From: Apricaphanius iberus
Taxonomy: Eukaryota > Chordata > Actinopteri > Cyprinodontiformes > Aphaniidae
Direction of reading: 5' to 3'
Assembly (NCBI GenBank): GCA_028564705.1
Contig: JAPXFQ010002706.1
Span: forward strand, 1,302,001 to 1,366,000
Length of the DNA: 64,000 nt
Position numbers and translations under genes: made by a program. The notes beneath the pieces are model-generated. The model made no database searches. It was not told the origin of the DNA and saw nothing but the letters and a program-made list of their open reading frames with translations. This document shows, in pieces, positions 53,122-64,000 of the stretch; within the stretch, counting starts at the first letter, position 1; each line of letters begins with the position of its first letter.

Positions 53122-53372
53122 TAGATTTGAGGTAGCAACTAGAGCTGGTGAAAACTGACAAATCAGAGAGCATTTAAATGGTCACAGGAGCGATATTAAA
53201 ACATGGTAACATGAAAATGCACATAGACCTGGAAATGCTAACTGGTAAGAACAATTTTGTGATGTAAAATGTTTTTACTGAAATGACGTATTACATCAAA
53301 TATCTAGCCACATAACTTATAGAGATACACAATCTAAAGTTAGAAATTCCTTGTACAGTTTGGGCTTAAAAT

Positions 53373-54918
53373 TAGGGGTGCACCGATCCGACTTTTTCAG
53401 TCCCCATACTGATGCCTGGAGTGTTTTGTATCTGTCTATACCTGATACTGATCCGATACTATTGCTGAATTAATCAACATTATACCTTCCACCTTATACC
53501 TTTCTTGAAGAGACTAAAGGCACCAGACTTTACTAAGCACACCTAAGACAAACTAATAGATGTAAAATATGAAATCACCATAAAACGAAAATGTAAAGTG
53601 AAAATAAACTTTTTTGTGAATTTATTGCAGATTGACCACATTTTAAGTATCTGTTCATGGTATAAGATAAAATGACCTGATAATCTGTTAACCCCTTAAG
53701 CCCTAGGCCTATTTTGAAGCCTAGCTCTCGAAAATTGCTTACCCAACAAAAAATGGTTGTATTTCAGCAACCAAATAGAGTATTTGAACCATTTTGGTGT
53801 AATTTTAAAGGTAACCTTGAGTAGAATTGATAGATGTGTCATTATGCATGTTATCTGTTACTGGTTAGGAGAATTTTTTTTGCTCTGCCTAAAAAACACA
53901 TAGTTCTATATTGAAAAACTCTATGGATATTGCTTGAATGGCAGTGATTACTCAATAAAATGTAAATAGAACATGTGGACATTATCTCTGCAAAAGTTGA
54001 AAGTGATTTTGTGAAACAGGACAAAACTAGATAGGTTTTAGTATAGGCATATCAGGGGAGGTGTACAGTTTGGCCCAAACAGTGCCATTTCTGTTGTGTA
54101 AAAGTTATATTTTTCATTTTAATATCACATAGTGTTCGTAGACCTAAAATAAACACTTGTGGGCATCTTTCTGGTGAAATTTAGTCAGATATAAACAGTG
54201 AAAGAAGCAAAACAAAGTTATGTCCGTGCGCCTTGCGCCATCTTCTGTCATAAGACGGTCTTGCCTACTGACACTCCAAAAAAAAAAAAAAGGCTTTTAC
54301 AAGGATGAAATAAGTCTGCCTGGTAACAAATAACTGTAATAGAAACACCTGGAAAGTTTTAAATGATGCACAAGTGATGGACTTATCAGAAAATAGCGTT
54401 TATTTTCTAAAGAAATGTTTTTTACACGACAAAACAGCAAAGGTAAGTCTATTTTTTCAATTGTGATTCTGAAAATAGATTTTTTTGTTGTTATGCTTTA
54501 GCTTATGTCTTGTGCTTTGACGTAGCGTTTTGGCAGATGTATTTTTGGAATCGGTAGAGTCTCTGCTTTCATTTGAGTGGTCGATTGTGCGTTTACCACA
54601 AAGGCTTGCTGCGGTAGAGGCCAAAATGTGGCGGCTGGGTTGACAAAACTATGATAATACAATTTTGTTTACAAGTATTTATTTATGTGGCATCTGAGTT
54701 GTGTTTGTGTTGGTAAAAAATAGGTTACATAGCCTTGTAGCGCGTGGTCTTCTTTTTAATTTGATGTGCATTATTATTATTTTTTTTTGTCAGATGTGTT
54801 GTCTCAAACCTATTAAAAAAATATTCCTAGTGTGCCCCTTGGGCTTAAGGGGTTAACATTTACCGATACATATAAATTAAACGGTATCTGGGCCGATATC
54901 GGCATCGGTGCATCCCTT
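53373..54918. mobile_element. hAT-like MITE, interrupted by a TTAA element
   Basis: Ends TAGGGGTGCACCGAT and ATCGGTGCATCCCTT are inverted repeats typical of fish hAT MITEs. The flanks CTTAAAAT (53365-53372) and CTCAAAAT (54919-54926) match at 7 of 8 positions, fitting an 8-bp target duplication. The interior includes CCGATACTATTGC-type words. A second element occupies 53692-54852. Confidence 0.75.
53692..54852. mobile_element. 1.16-kb TTAA-flanked element
   Basis: Perfect 12-bp inverted ends CCCCTTAAGCCC / GGGCTTAAGGGG are each flanked by TTAA (53688-53691 and 54853-54856). A TTAA target is used by piggyBac-type and Kolobok-type transposases. The interior has no transposase frame, so the element is non-autonomous. 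It lies inside the hAT-like MITE, hence is younger. Confidence 0.8.
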
Positions 54919-54929
54919 CTCAAAATTAT

Positions 54930-55690
54930 TCATACCATGGCAGATTTTACATTAGCCAAATCCTTAGCTCGCTGGTTCAGATCACACGTCCAATATCACG
55001 ACACTTTAACACAGATAAACCTTTCTAGCTTTACTCTCCATCTTTTTATCCCCTACCTTTAATGTTCAGTAATGTATACCAAGGCCTAGTTTGAATATTT
55101 GCTCATTTTGTAATGCATATTCAGGTGTCAGTGTGGCCAATTTGGACCAATCAACAGCATTATTCAGTGTGTGCTATCAGGAACTGGAACCATTTAGGCA
55201 GCTCTTGCTCAGTCTAAACCCTCTTGCATCTCAGCATATTTACCGTGTGACAGGACATCCTGGATCTGACAGCTGCTGCTTGAATTGTTTTGTGCTAAAA
55301 CAATTGACACCTATCGCATATGTAAGGAGCAGCATGGAAAGATAAATATGCAGTTAAATCCAGTTAAATGAATAAGCACATACATTTCCTCCTGTGTCAC
55401 AGGTATGGAATTTGGAAACAAGTCATCACGTGAATGAATAAGAATATAGTTGTTGGTTAAACAACTTTATTCTACAAAATTGTACTTAAAGTTTTTCTGT
55501 TTGTATTTCCATCTCCAGTGGGTGGGCTTATCATATGGTGGGCGGCCCCTGACTATGTAGTTACCCAATGCATTTACCTTTTGTCCAGATAAAGCACTAT
55601 GAAAAGGTGTATACTTAAACTTCAAAACAAATAGCGTAGTTAAATATGAGAAGATATTAACATTTAACTACAACTACCACAATTAACATT
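54930..55690. other. Non-coding stretch
   Basis: No recognised element. The open frame at 55091-55345 shows no domain. Confidence 0.35.
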
Positions 55691-56716
55691 AATATTGATC
55701 GTGATCACGATTTTGGTGGCGACAATTAAATGAACCTGATCGTGAACGTGATTTATATTCAAAATGCGAGCTTCAATGCGTGCCTCTTCATCATACACTG
55801 CCTCAACCAGTAGTCTGCCAACCACCAGGGGGCAAATGCATGGCTAAAGCTTCATTAAGCTGACCAAATAAAAACTGTGCACACGCCACTCAGCACTCAT
55901 AATGGCTGCATTACGCTTGCTATGTAGCAGGTGAAAAGCAGTATTTGAGCAATGTAGTAGATCCAAATCTCCATTATGGATCTGACTAGTAAGCAGAAAG
56001 TTCCCGAAATTGTACTACCGCCACAGTAAACAGCCGGTGGATGCTAGGCTATCCCACAATGCAGCGGACGCCCCGAAATCATAGCAGAAGGACCTTGCTA
56101 AAAATGGCTACAGACGAACTGTCAACCATTGACACCGCCGCAGTTTCGGCAGATAAATGTACATGTTGCAATGTTACTGATTACTGCAATTGTTTTTTGA
56201 CTGTTTAAACATTTAAGTTGTTAAGTCATACCAGACAAAATAACGGTTAGATTGATGGCGGGACCACAGGTGAACGTAACGTAAACATCTGGGTCAACAG
56301 AAGTCATAGGGGGCAAAGGACATGCAAAATTGTGGAGCAGTATGTTTGATTTCATGCCTATTACGCGATCGTTTGCTATGCAGTATTACATTAACAGGTG
56401 AGTAATAGTTGCTATGTATCATATAGTAAATACTAAGGATTTGGATGCAGGGAATTTCAAAGGCCTTTTCTGTATAAGCTGTAATTGTTTCCCATAAATT
56501 GCACTTTCAGATTGCACTCTGCAATAACATTTAGCTTGTATTTTTAAATAAATATATATATATTAATCTATTCTAATTTAAAGTTTTATTTTTCACAATT
56601 TATTTTTAAAAGTTTATAATTGGTGCAATAAAAATAGATATTTTACAGGACTAGATGAATGATCGTGATTAATAATCGTGATCAATTTTTTGGACATAAT
56701 CGTGCAGCCCTATACC
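55691..56716. mobile_element. hAT-like repeat with nested dispersed repeat
   Basis: The right end (ATAATCGTGCAGCCCTAT, 56698-56715) and ATCGTGATTAATAATCGTG words on the right, with CGTGATCACGATTTTGG on the left, are typical of fish hAT MITEs whose ends read CAGGGCTGCACGATTAT. The left terminus itself is not visible. Positions about 55920-56300 match the dispersed repeat at 8713-9055. Confidence 0.5.
55920..56300. repeat. Dispersed repeat, copy 2
   Basis: Same orientation as 8713-9055, with GCAATGTAGTAGATCC, CCACAGTAAACAGCC, CCATTGACACCGCC and ACATCTGGGTCAACAGAAG shared. The copy is more GC-rich at several CpG sites than copy 1, suggesting it is younger. Confidence 0.6.
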
Positions 56717-57199
56717 CAATACAATTACAAAACTGAACATGAGTATAATTTATTTTAGAAATCCAGCCCCCTGCTCCTTTAACTAGTGTAATGTTGTATA
56801 ACTGTATTTAGTTTACCTTTAACATGGATTTGCTGGACCCATAGCACTTTGGACTTTATTCATAAGTTAGTAGTCCTTAGGTCTGCCTGCTTCTTCAGTG
56901 CTGTGTGGTGAGTTGTTTTTGTTGACTATTAAAGATTACTCAGAAAAAAAAGTTGCTTGACTGGCGACCAAATTAGACCTCGTAATCATGCTAGACAAGG
57001 AATCGATTACATTTGTTGCAAACGCTTTTTATCATCAAATTTGTATCTATTAGTTGTTGCAACCCTAGAATTCTTCAATACCTGTACTTCTACTGAAAGG
57101 ACTTAAACAACATAGGCAAACAGCTTCAAAAATTGATTGCGGAAACATACACGTTCCGTCACAACAGCAGAGTGCGAGAGGGGATTCTGCGCTGTTGGG
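56717..57199. other. Non-coding stretch
   Basis: No recognised feature. Confidence 0.4.
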
Positions 57200-58147
57200 G
57201 TTTTAAAGGAAAATGCAGCTATTTAGCTATTAATAGTTAAAGAACTGCTTATGGCGGTCAATGAGAGAAATAAGTTATGGGGGAAAAAATTCTGGGCACT
57301 ACCCGTTTCCAGTAACTAATTTAATAGCCAAATATATATCTATATCAATGGTCTCACACCTGCCTAGATACAGTTGAGGTGAAAACCATGAAGGGATGAA
57401 TTCTTCAGTGTATTGAAACATGAACCTCTGCCATGCGTGTGTGGCATGTGTTTGAGGAATCTGGATGCTTTAAAGGACCAAGGCTTGATTTGCAAATGTT
57501 GGAATGAAAGCTAAATTAGTTTACCAATTGTAAATAGTTTTGACTAATTGGCGCCATCGACTTATGTGTAAACCAATAAAACAATGTAAGGAAAATTAAA
57601 ACATTCTTTGGATTACGAAATGTATGCTTAAAATTATCTGGATATGAAGTCCTTGAGCTTTGGAAAATTACTTCCAGTTGAATTGATTACAGTAGTTTGA
57701 TGCATAAAAGGGGTTCAAACACTGCTAATAACGGTAGTTTGTTTTAAATCTTCTTTGAACCGTCAATAGCAGTCTTTGTTTATTCATATGCAGGCCTAAA
57801 ACAAACACCTGGGCTTGTCTAGCATGTAGCTAACCTATAATCCACATGTGGTTGTTGGATCAGCTCAAATACATTTATCAAACATTAAACGAAGAAAGTG
57901 AAACTCCCAATGGATTAAGTAACTCAAATAGTAGGATCTAAAATGACTCTTTCATGGTAAAAGTCTTTAAAACCACTATTTATCTCCTGGCTTCAGTTGC
58001 CAGCTCCCTCTGGCTGGCTGCGTAGCGATGGGCCCCGGAGTTCACCCCTGGACAGTACCTTTTCTGGAGCTCTCCAGCTCAGGCATTCACCTCCTTTTGG
58101 CTCGGTACCGACAACTGTGGCTTCTGGCTGGTTCAGGCGCGACTGTA
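57200..58147. repeat. Dispersed repeat, copy 2 of the 12950-14096 family
   Basis: The segments 57216-57350 and 58015-58120 correspond in order to 12965-13100 and 13920-14010. The repeat is cut at 58148 by the tail of the Rex1-like LINE. Family unknown. Confidence 0.45.
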
Positions 58148-58239
58148 TGTTCAATTCAAAAATACTTTATTGATCCCAGAGGGAAATTAAGTGTTGTTGT
58201 AGCTCATTAATTAATTGATTTTTTTTTCAAGGAGTTGTT

Positions 58240-59578
58240 TTAGACCATGATGGTTGTGGGGAGAAAGGATTTCCTGTAGCGGTCTGTGTTGCAGCGAAAC
58301 TGAAGAAGCCTCTGACTGAAGATACTCTGTTGCTGTAGGGCTGTCTCATGGAGAAGATGCTCAGGGTTGTCCACGATCTTTTTAGTTTTATGAAGAATCC
58401 TTCTTTGCATCATTATCTCCAGTTGTTCCACTGTCGTTCCCATAACAGAACCAGCCTTCTTTATCAGGTTATCAAGCCGTTTTGAGTCCCTGGCTCTGAT
58501 GCTGTTACCCCAACAGATGAAGGACGAAGAGATGACACTCTCCACCAGACTTGTAGAAGATTTGCAGAATCTTGCTGAAAATCTTGAAGGACCTCAGCTT
58601 CCTCAGAAAGTAAAGTCTGCTCTGTCCCTTTTTGTAGACTGCTTCACTGTTGATCCAGTCCAATCTATTGTCCAGGTAAACTCCGAGGTATTTGTACTCC
58701 TCAACCACCTCCACTTCTTCTCCCATGATGGAGACTGTCTTTGACTTGTCTCTGTTTCTTCTGAAATCTACAATCATCTCCTTTGTTTTGTTCACATTCA
58801 AGGTAAGATGATTGTTTCCACACCATGCCACAAAGCTTCTCACCAGCTCTCTGTATTCAGCTTCTTCACCATCTCTGATACACCCGACAATTGCAGAGTC
58901 GTCTGAGTATTTCTGCAGACGACAGGTCTCAGTCTTATACTGGAAGTCTGAGGTGTACAGAGTGAAAAGGAATGGTGAGAGTACAGTCCCTTGTGGTGCT
59001 CCTGTGCTGCTGATCAGCTGGTTTGACACACAATCCTTCAGTCTCACAAACTGTGGTCGGTTTGTCAGGTAGTCATTGATCCAGCTGATTGAGGCCTCCA
59101 CCTGTGTTTTCAGGAGTTTCTTACAAAGTAAATCAGGCTGAATTGTGTTAAATGCACTGGAGAAATCAAAGAACATGATTCTCACAGTGCTGCCTGCTTT
59201 GTCCAGATGACAGTGGGTTGGTCGTAGCAGGTTGATGATGGCATCTTCAACACCAACACCATGGCGATAAGCAAACTGCAGGGGGTCCTGATAGGTTCTA
59301 GTTTGCTTACTCAAGTGGGGCAACAAGAATCTCTCCAGGACCTTCATGATGTGGGATGTCAGGGCGACAGGTCTGTAGTCATTGATGACTGATGGGTGAG
59401 TTTTCTTTGGTACTGGAACAAGGCAGGATGTCTTCCACAACACTGGAACCTTCTCTTGGTTCAGGCTTAGGTTGAATAGATGCTGCAGAATCCCACAGAG
59501 CTGCTCTGCACAGGTCTTCAGGACTCTGGGTCTGACACAATCTGGACCTGTAGCCTTGTTCCGGTTCAGTTTCTTCAA
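58240..59578 (-). pseudogene. Rex1-like reverse transcriptase
   Basis: Starts within KKLNRNKATGPDCVRPRVLK and includes NDYRPVALTSHIMKVLERFL, FFDFSSAFNTIQPDLL (first Asp), GAPQGTVLSPFLFTLYTSDF and LQKYSDDSAIVG (catalytic DD preserved), then KYLGVYLDNRLDW. After a frame change near 58510 the tail continues SSFICWGNSIRARDSKRLDN and RLLQFRCNTDRYRKSFLPTT. The enzyme would copy element RNA at a nicked target. The RT frame of about 350 codons is open, so this is a rather young copy. Confidence 0.85.
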
Positions 59579-59597
59579 CTGCCTCTTTACCTGACTT

Positions 59598-60903
59598 TTA
59601 GAAAAAGATAGGTGGGAGAGTGAGGTAAAGGGGTATCGGAATCTCCTTCATTCCAGACCAGACATCTCTTTTATTGTTCCTCTGTAGTTTGTTCTCCAGC
59701 TTCTTCCTGTAAGCCTCCTTGCTGTCTCTGATCTTGACTTTTAGTTGCTTCTGTATACTTCTGAATAACTCCCTATCTCCCTCCCTGAAGGCTCTTTTTT
59801 TCTTGTTCAGCAGTTCCTTCAGCTCACTGGTGATCCATGGTTTATTAGGGAAGCATGTAACTGTTCTGGAGGGGACAATGTTGTTCACACAGAAGTTTAT
59901 GTATTCAGTCACACACTCAGTCATGGCATTGATATCATCTCCATGTGGGTGGCAAAGAGTCATCCAGTCTGTGGCCTCAAAACAACCCTGCAGGGCTTCT
60001 TCAGCTTCATTTGACCATTTTTTAATGGTTCTCTTTGTCTGAGGTTGCCTTTGAACAAGTGGTTTATATTCTGAGCAGAGAAAGACAAGATTGTGATCTG
60101 ATTGTCCTAGCGGAGGTCCTGGTTTGGACGTATAAGCATCCTTTACATTTGCATAAAACAAATCCAAGGACTTGTTTTCTCTTGTGGAGCAGCTGACAAA
60201 CTGTTGAAATGCTGGAAGTGTAGAAGAGAGCGAGGCATGATTAAAATCACCAGATAATGCCACAAATGCATTGGGGTGCTGGGCCTGTAGCTTAGCAACA
60301 ACAGAACTGATGACATCACCTGCATGGTCGGCAACGGCTGAAGGTGGAATGTAAACAACTGCCAAAATGACACTGGTGAACTCTCTTGGTAAATAATATG
60401 GACGTAAATTAACTACCAAGAGTTCAATATCTGGGCTGCAGAGACTAACCTTCACAGTAACATGTCTTGGATGACACCATCTATTGTTGACAGGCACTGC
60501 TACTCCACCTCCTTTTCTTTTTCCACTTCTCTTCAGATCTCTGTCTGCTCGTACAGTCAGAAAGCCAATCAGAGAGACGTTGGAGTCGGGGATATGATCC
60601 TGTAGCCACGTCTCAGTGAAGCACATAACACTGCATTGACGATACTCAGGCTGAGACCTTGTCAGGGCTTGGAGTTCATCCATCTTGTTAGCAAAAGATC
60701 TCACGTTTCCCATTATGATTTGGAAGAGATGGTTTGAATTCCCTCCTTCTCTGTCTCCTTTTCAATCCTGCTCTGCACCCACTCCTCCTCCTTTTCAACT
60801 CTTCAGGGATATGTGGGTTCAGTTGAAGTATAATTTCAGTTTTTGCTATGCCAATCAGCTGATCACGGCTGTAAACCACCTTGTTACTATGGTTATGCAT
60901 CAT
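59598..60903 (-). pseudogene. Rex1-like endonuclease region
   Basis: A short upstream block (60903-60712) reads YSRDQLIGIAKTEI and RRRSGCRAGLKRRQRR. After a frame change it passes into MGNVRSFANKMDELQAL. The apurinic-type endonuclease follows: VMCFTETWLQDHIPDSNVSL (catalytic Glu), VVYIPPSAVADHAG, FVALSGDFNHASLS (Asp, Asn) and LGQSDHNLVFL (Asp-His). A linker (KPWITSELKELLNKKKRAF) leads toward the RT, with a frame change near 59590. Catalytic motifs are intact. Confidence 0.85.
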
Positions 60904-60910
60904 AACAAAT

Positions 60911-61469
60911 GAGCAAATGTATGTGGCTCTCAGCTCCCGTTTTCTCAGCGTCCAGTGCTATGATACTCAGGGGAACTTTAGTCGGGTATGAGTCTGAAAC
61001 AATGTCTTTTGTTGCAGTGTTTAAGATTCACCTGGTGTAGGCAGTCTTTGAGTCCCTTGAAGTGAGTTATTCCAGAACCTCGTACCTTCCTCTTCCATCA
61101 AAGGAATATGGTTGGTGATTGTCTTCTGTTGCCCACCCCGGCCTGCAGCTGCACACAGAAGAACGAGCGGTATTCCAGTTAACCTTTCCGAGTCGGAAAG
61201 TCGTAAATCTCGCAGTTGTCTCACGTCATTTCATCGAGACATGTCCCCATTAGGTCGAACATTTTGAGCTGTTGAGGAATCCTCAAATGTTGGTCATCTT
61301 AATGTCGTGTTTAAATGCTCTTATACACTTGACTACATTTCCGCTTTAATCTGGTCACCAATTTATACATTGCACGGCCTTGCTGTGCGTGCAATACAAT
61401 GTACAGCTTTGTTTTTCATGCTGCTCTGCTGAACATGCTGTGTTGCTAGCAAAAATAACAATGGCTAGC
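60911..61469. other. Non-coding stretch upstream of the Rex1-like LINE
   Basis: May include the LINE 5' untranslated region. Nothing else recognised. Confidence 0.35.
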
Positions 61470-61830
61470 CTGCCCCTCGACAGCTGCTGCCCTCAAAGCG
61501 TCCATGTTCTTTCCGACTTAGAGTGTAGTGAGACGAACTGGAATGCTTCAAGTGGGGAATTTCATCACTTTCTCGTGTACAGCAACTAGGACGCCCGAGT
61601 ATCCGAGACAAATGGAATGAAGCAATACACTCTGCCCGACCCTCCTTTCGGTGGAAGTGGGGTTTCTTCTCCACTGGGCTAGAGAGATTAGCGCCACCCG
61701 ACGGCTGTGTGTGACCCAACAGCGCAATCAACATAATTTTAACTGACGAAAGGAATAGAATCATAACACTCAATCTTCCCTTCATGTCTGCAAGGAGCCT
61801 GGCATGGATCAGATGCAAAAATAAATTTTG
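61470..61830. other. Unclassified repeat-like segment
   Basis: Contains GCGCCACCCGACGGCTGTGT followed by GTGACCCAACA, also seen with changes at 19050-19085. No coding domain. Confidence 0.3.
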
Positions 61831-61964
61831 AAGTGTAAGAATATGTAAAACGTGCAGATGTGTTCCAATTCCATCCGCACGTTTTGTGTCTGGGCATCGT
61901 GCTGGACCTTTTCAGAGCTTTAAACTGGAAAAAAAGGGCATTATTCTTTTAACTTGTAAATAGA

Positions 61965-62060
61965 CAAGGCAATTTTATTTGTATAGCACACTTTCAACTC
62001 AAAGGCAATTCAAGGTGCTTTACATGATTAAAAATTGGAACGCAGCATAAATCAATTTGA
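61965..62060. repeat. Common fish dispersed repeat
   Basis: GGCAATTTTATTTGTATAGC, then CAATTCAAGGTGCTTTACAT, matches a repeat that is scattered through fish genomes and resembles 51350-51470. Confidence 0.6.
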
Positions 62061-62706
62061 TGATCAAAATACAAGAAAGCAATTCCAATAAGACAATAGT
62101 CAAGACAATACAACAATGTAAGGACAAGCAGGTAAAAACAGTTTGTATTCACGAGCTGATCTTGCTGACAATTTCACCGTTCTTCCTTCCACTAACTGAG
62201 CTTGCTGAAAAATCAGTTTTAAGACAACTAAGCTATACTTAATAAACTTACCTGGGAGGAGAACGACCAGGAGTAACAGCCTTATGGTGGTCTCACACAG
62301 CACTTGGCAGCGGGGCAGCTGGATTACAGTACATCTGGAAAGTATTGGCAGCGCTTCACGTTATCCACTTTTTTTATGTTACAGCTTTTTTCCAAAATGG
62401 ATTAAATTAATTTTTTCCCTTAAATTCTAAACTCAAGACCCCATAATGATGATGTGAAAAACTTGTATTTGAAATTGTCGCAAATTTATTAAAAATAAAA
62501 AACTTGAGAAATCACATGTACATAAGTATTCACAGCCTTTGACGTGAAGCTCAGAATTGAGCTGAAGTGCATTCTGTTTCCACTGACATGATTTGGAAAG
62601 GCACACACCTGTCTATATAAGGCCACTGGGTTGACGGTGCATGTCAAAGTACAAACAAAGCATGAAGACTAAGGAATTGAATATAGACCTCTGAGACAGG
62701 ATTGTT

Positions 62707-63788
62707 TTGAAGCACAAGGCTGGGGAAGGTTACAGAAATTTTTCTGCTGCTTTCAAGGTTCCAATGAGCACAGTGGCCTCCATCATCCGTAAGTGGAAGA
62801 AGTTTGGAACCAACAAGACTGTTCCTAGAGCTGGCCGGCCTTCTAAAGCTTGGTTTATGCTTGACGCATCCCCGTGGTCCGCACAGCTCCATGGAGCCAA
62901 ATTACGTCATTTCATCAACCTCGCCTCTCCGCGGCCACTGCAGAGACCCTAATTTCCACACCGCGTGCCTAGGAAATTTTGTAACAACACGGACGGTCCC
63001 GCGCGGAAACACATGGCGGAGGTTCGTAAATACAAACATCTTTATGATTCGGCCGATAGAGATCACTGTGATCAACTGTGTTTTAATGGACAAGTGGACC
63101 GTCTCCTTTTTCGTCTATTTTCCTAAGTAAACACCATAAAAGTTCTGCTTTGTTTAAACTTATGGGTGTCGCCATGTTGTAAACAACAACTTCTACTATG
63201 ATGTAGTGTTGTATGCATGCTGTAGAGCCCTATGCCGCCCCCTACAGTCTTCAAGAAAATTGGTTCTCAGCAGGGACAAGCCGCATAAAGTATAAACGCT
63301 GCTAGAAGGCGTCTTGGCCTGTTCCGCACGTCTCATTTCCGCGTGGAATGTACATGCGTCCAGCATAAACCAAGCTTTAGCTGAGTGAACGGGGGAGAAG
63401 GGCTTTGGTCACTTTGTCAGAGCTCCAGCATTCCTCTGTGGAGAGAGGAGAACCTTCCAGAAGGAAAACAATCTCTGCAGCAATCCACCAATCTGGCCTG
63501 TATGGTAGAGTGGCCAGACGGAAGCCACTCCTTAGTAAAAGGCACATGGCAGCCCGCCTTGAGTTTGCTAAAAGGCACCTTAGGGACTCAATGAGAAACA
63601 AAATCCTCTGGTCTGATGAGACAAAAATTGAACTCTTTAAAATGAATGCCAGGCGTTATGCTTGGAGAAAATCAGGCACCTCTCATCACCTGGCCAATAC
63701 CATCCCTACATTGAAGCATGGTGGTGGCAGTATCATGCTGTGGGGATGTTTTTCAGCGGCAGGAACTGGAAGACTAGTCAGGATATAA
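62707..63788 (+). pseudogene. Tc1 transposase split by a MITE, with 3' deletion
   Basis: The first part reads KHKAGEGYRNFSAAFKVPMS, TVASIIRKWKKFGTNKTVPR and AGRPS, the paired DNA-binding domain. After the MITE the gene resumes with [37 protein letters not shown] and [20 protein letters not shown] (first catalytic Asp), then [20 protein letters not shown]. It stops near 63788. Further on, the normal C-terminal end (AKLPKDRRAKLVVIF...) follows after loss of the region with the second and third catalytic residues. Confidence 0.85.
62846..63377. mobile_element. 532-bp MITE inside Tc1
   Basis: Inverted ends AAGCTTGGTTTATGCTTGAC and AAGCTTGGTTTATGCTGGAC (complement of right end) differ at one position. 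TA is repeated at 62844-62845 and 63378-63379. The interior is GC-rich in part, without transposase. A TA duplication suggests Tc1/mariner-type mobilisation, though other TA-using families are possible. Confidence 0.8.
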
Positions 63789-64000
63789 GGAAAGATGAAT
63801 GCAGCAATGTACAGACGCATCCTGAGAGGTACTGCAAAGAGGAATGGGCAAAACTACCCAAAGATAGGCGTGCCAAGCTTGTCGTCATATTCAAAACGAC
63901 TAGAGGCTGTAATTGCTACCAAAGGTGCATCAAGAAAATGTACTGAGCAAAGGCAGTGAATACTTATCTACATGTGAATTCTCAGGGTTTTTTTAAGTAA

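Larger units (their letters stand above)
58148..60910 (-). mobile_element. Rex1-like non-LTR retrotransposon
   Basis: On minus: endonuclease (60903 to about 59598), reverse transcriptase (59578-58505), a C-terminal region (to 58240) and a 3' tail. The tail includes a phrase that reads on plus CAAAAATACTTTATTGATCC, followed by CAGAGGGAAATT, a hallmark of Rex1-type 3' ends. About 2.75 kb remain, so most of the coding part is present. Frame shifts separate the blocks. I place it in Rex1/Babar within the CR1-like group by resemblance. Confidence 0.8.
62337..64000 (+). mobile_element. Tc1-like transposon interrupted by a MITE
   Basis: Begins after TA at 62335-62336 with the terminal repeat ACAGTACATCTGGAAAGTAT. 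A transposase gene on plus starts upstream of 62707, is interrupted at 62846-63377, resumes, and loses its last third to a deletion. The right end is not visible; the sequence reaches the window edge. Confidence 0.85.

Noticed and set aside
59719..60042. Plus-strand frames over the Rex1-like LINE
   Set aside because: Antisense shadows; the minus strand has the endonuclease and RT motifs.
1..64000. tRNA, rRNA or other structured RNA genes
   Set aside because: No stretch with tRNA box A/B spacing or rRNA-like conserved blocks was seen by eye; a covariance-model scan would be needed for certainty.

Overview
The window looks like teleost fish genomic DNA. It is AT-rich, intron-bearing and packed with the transposon families typical of ray-finned fish: several Tc1-like elements, a Rex1-like and an L2-like LINE, an RLE-type LINE tail, Ty3/gypsy elements (one with the Gmr1-like domain order), a BEL/Pao element, PIF/Harbinger remains, hAT-like and TTAA-flanked MITEs and solo LTRs. 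I found no convincing host protein-coding gene. Every long open frame with a recognisable motif belongs to a mobile element, and nearly all of them are broken.

Layout. 1-2.1 kb is anonymous AT-rich DNA ending in an LTR-like segment. 2.5-4.6 kb holds a decayed PIF/Harbinger element with a transposase exon on + and a MADF/BESS gene on -. 4.95-5.97 kb is an L2-like LINE 3' end. 8.07-9.06 kb holds a MITE and a dispersed repeat. 9.98-11.59 kb is a nearly complete Tc1 element. 12.4-13.7 kb has dispersed repeats and a solo LTR. 14.10-18.85 kb is a sushi-like gypsy element with a 5-bp target duplication but discordant LTRs. 19.6-24.4 kb is a mosaic of LTR-like pieces, mariner/Tc1 fragments and LINE tails. 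25.1-31.4 kb is a BEL/Pao element on -. 31.97-33.0 kb is an RLE-LINE tail between TA microsatellites. 33.68-34.26 kb is a MITE.

From 34.3 to 48.0 kb lies a Gmr1-like gypsy element on -, split in two by a 10.5-kb DNA transposon (36354-46890). This transposon is the most interesting object in the window. It ends in TAC...GTA, is flanked by a 6-bp target duplication (CAATCT), and carries inverted arms about 2.3 kb long. It holds an array of 12-bp palindromes at each tip, an intact two-exon DDE (integrase-core) transposase on +, and a decayed HECT-type E3-ligase-like gene on -. Part of the HECT-like gene lies inside the arm. I assign it provisionally to the IS3EU group.

48-51.5 kb is mostly anonymous and includes a CpG-containing stretch that could be a host promoter. 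51.5-57 kb holds an RTE-like tail, an inverted fragment of the 33.7-kb MITE, a truncated Tc1, and a hAT-like MITE interrupted by a TTAA element. 57.2-60.9 kb holds a dispersed repeat interrupted by a Rex1-like LINE. 62.3-64.0 kb is a Tc1 element interrupted by a 532-bp MITE.

The genes do not form a pathway. The internal logic is nesting: target duplications and restored reading frames show which elements landed in which. All family names come from motif recognition by eye, without database searches.
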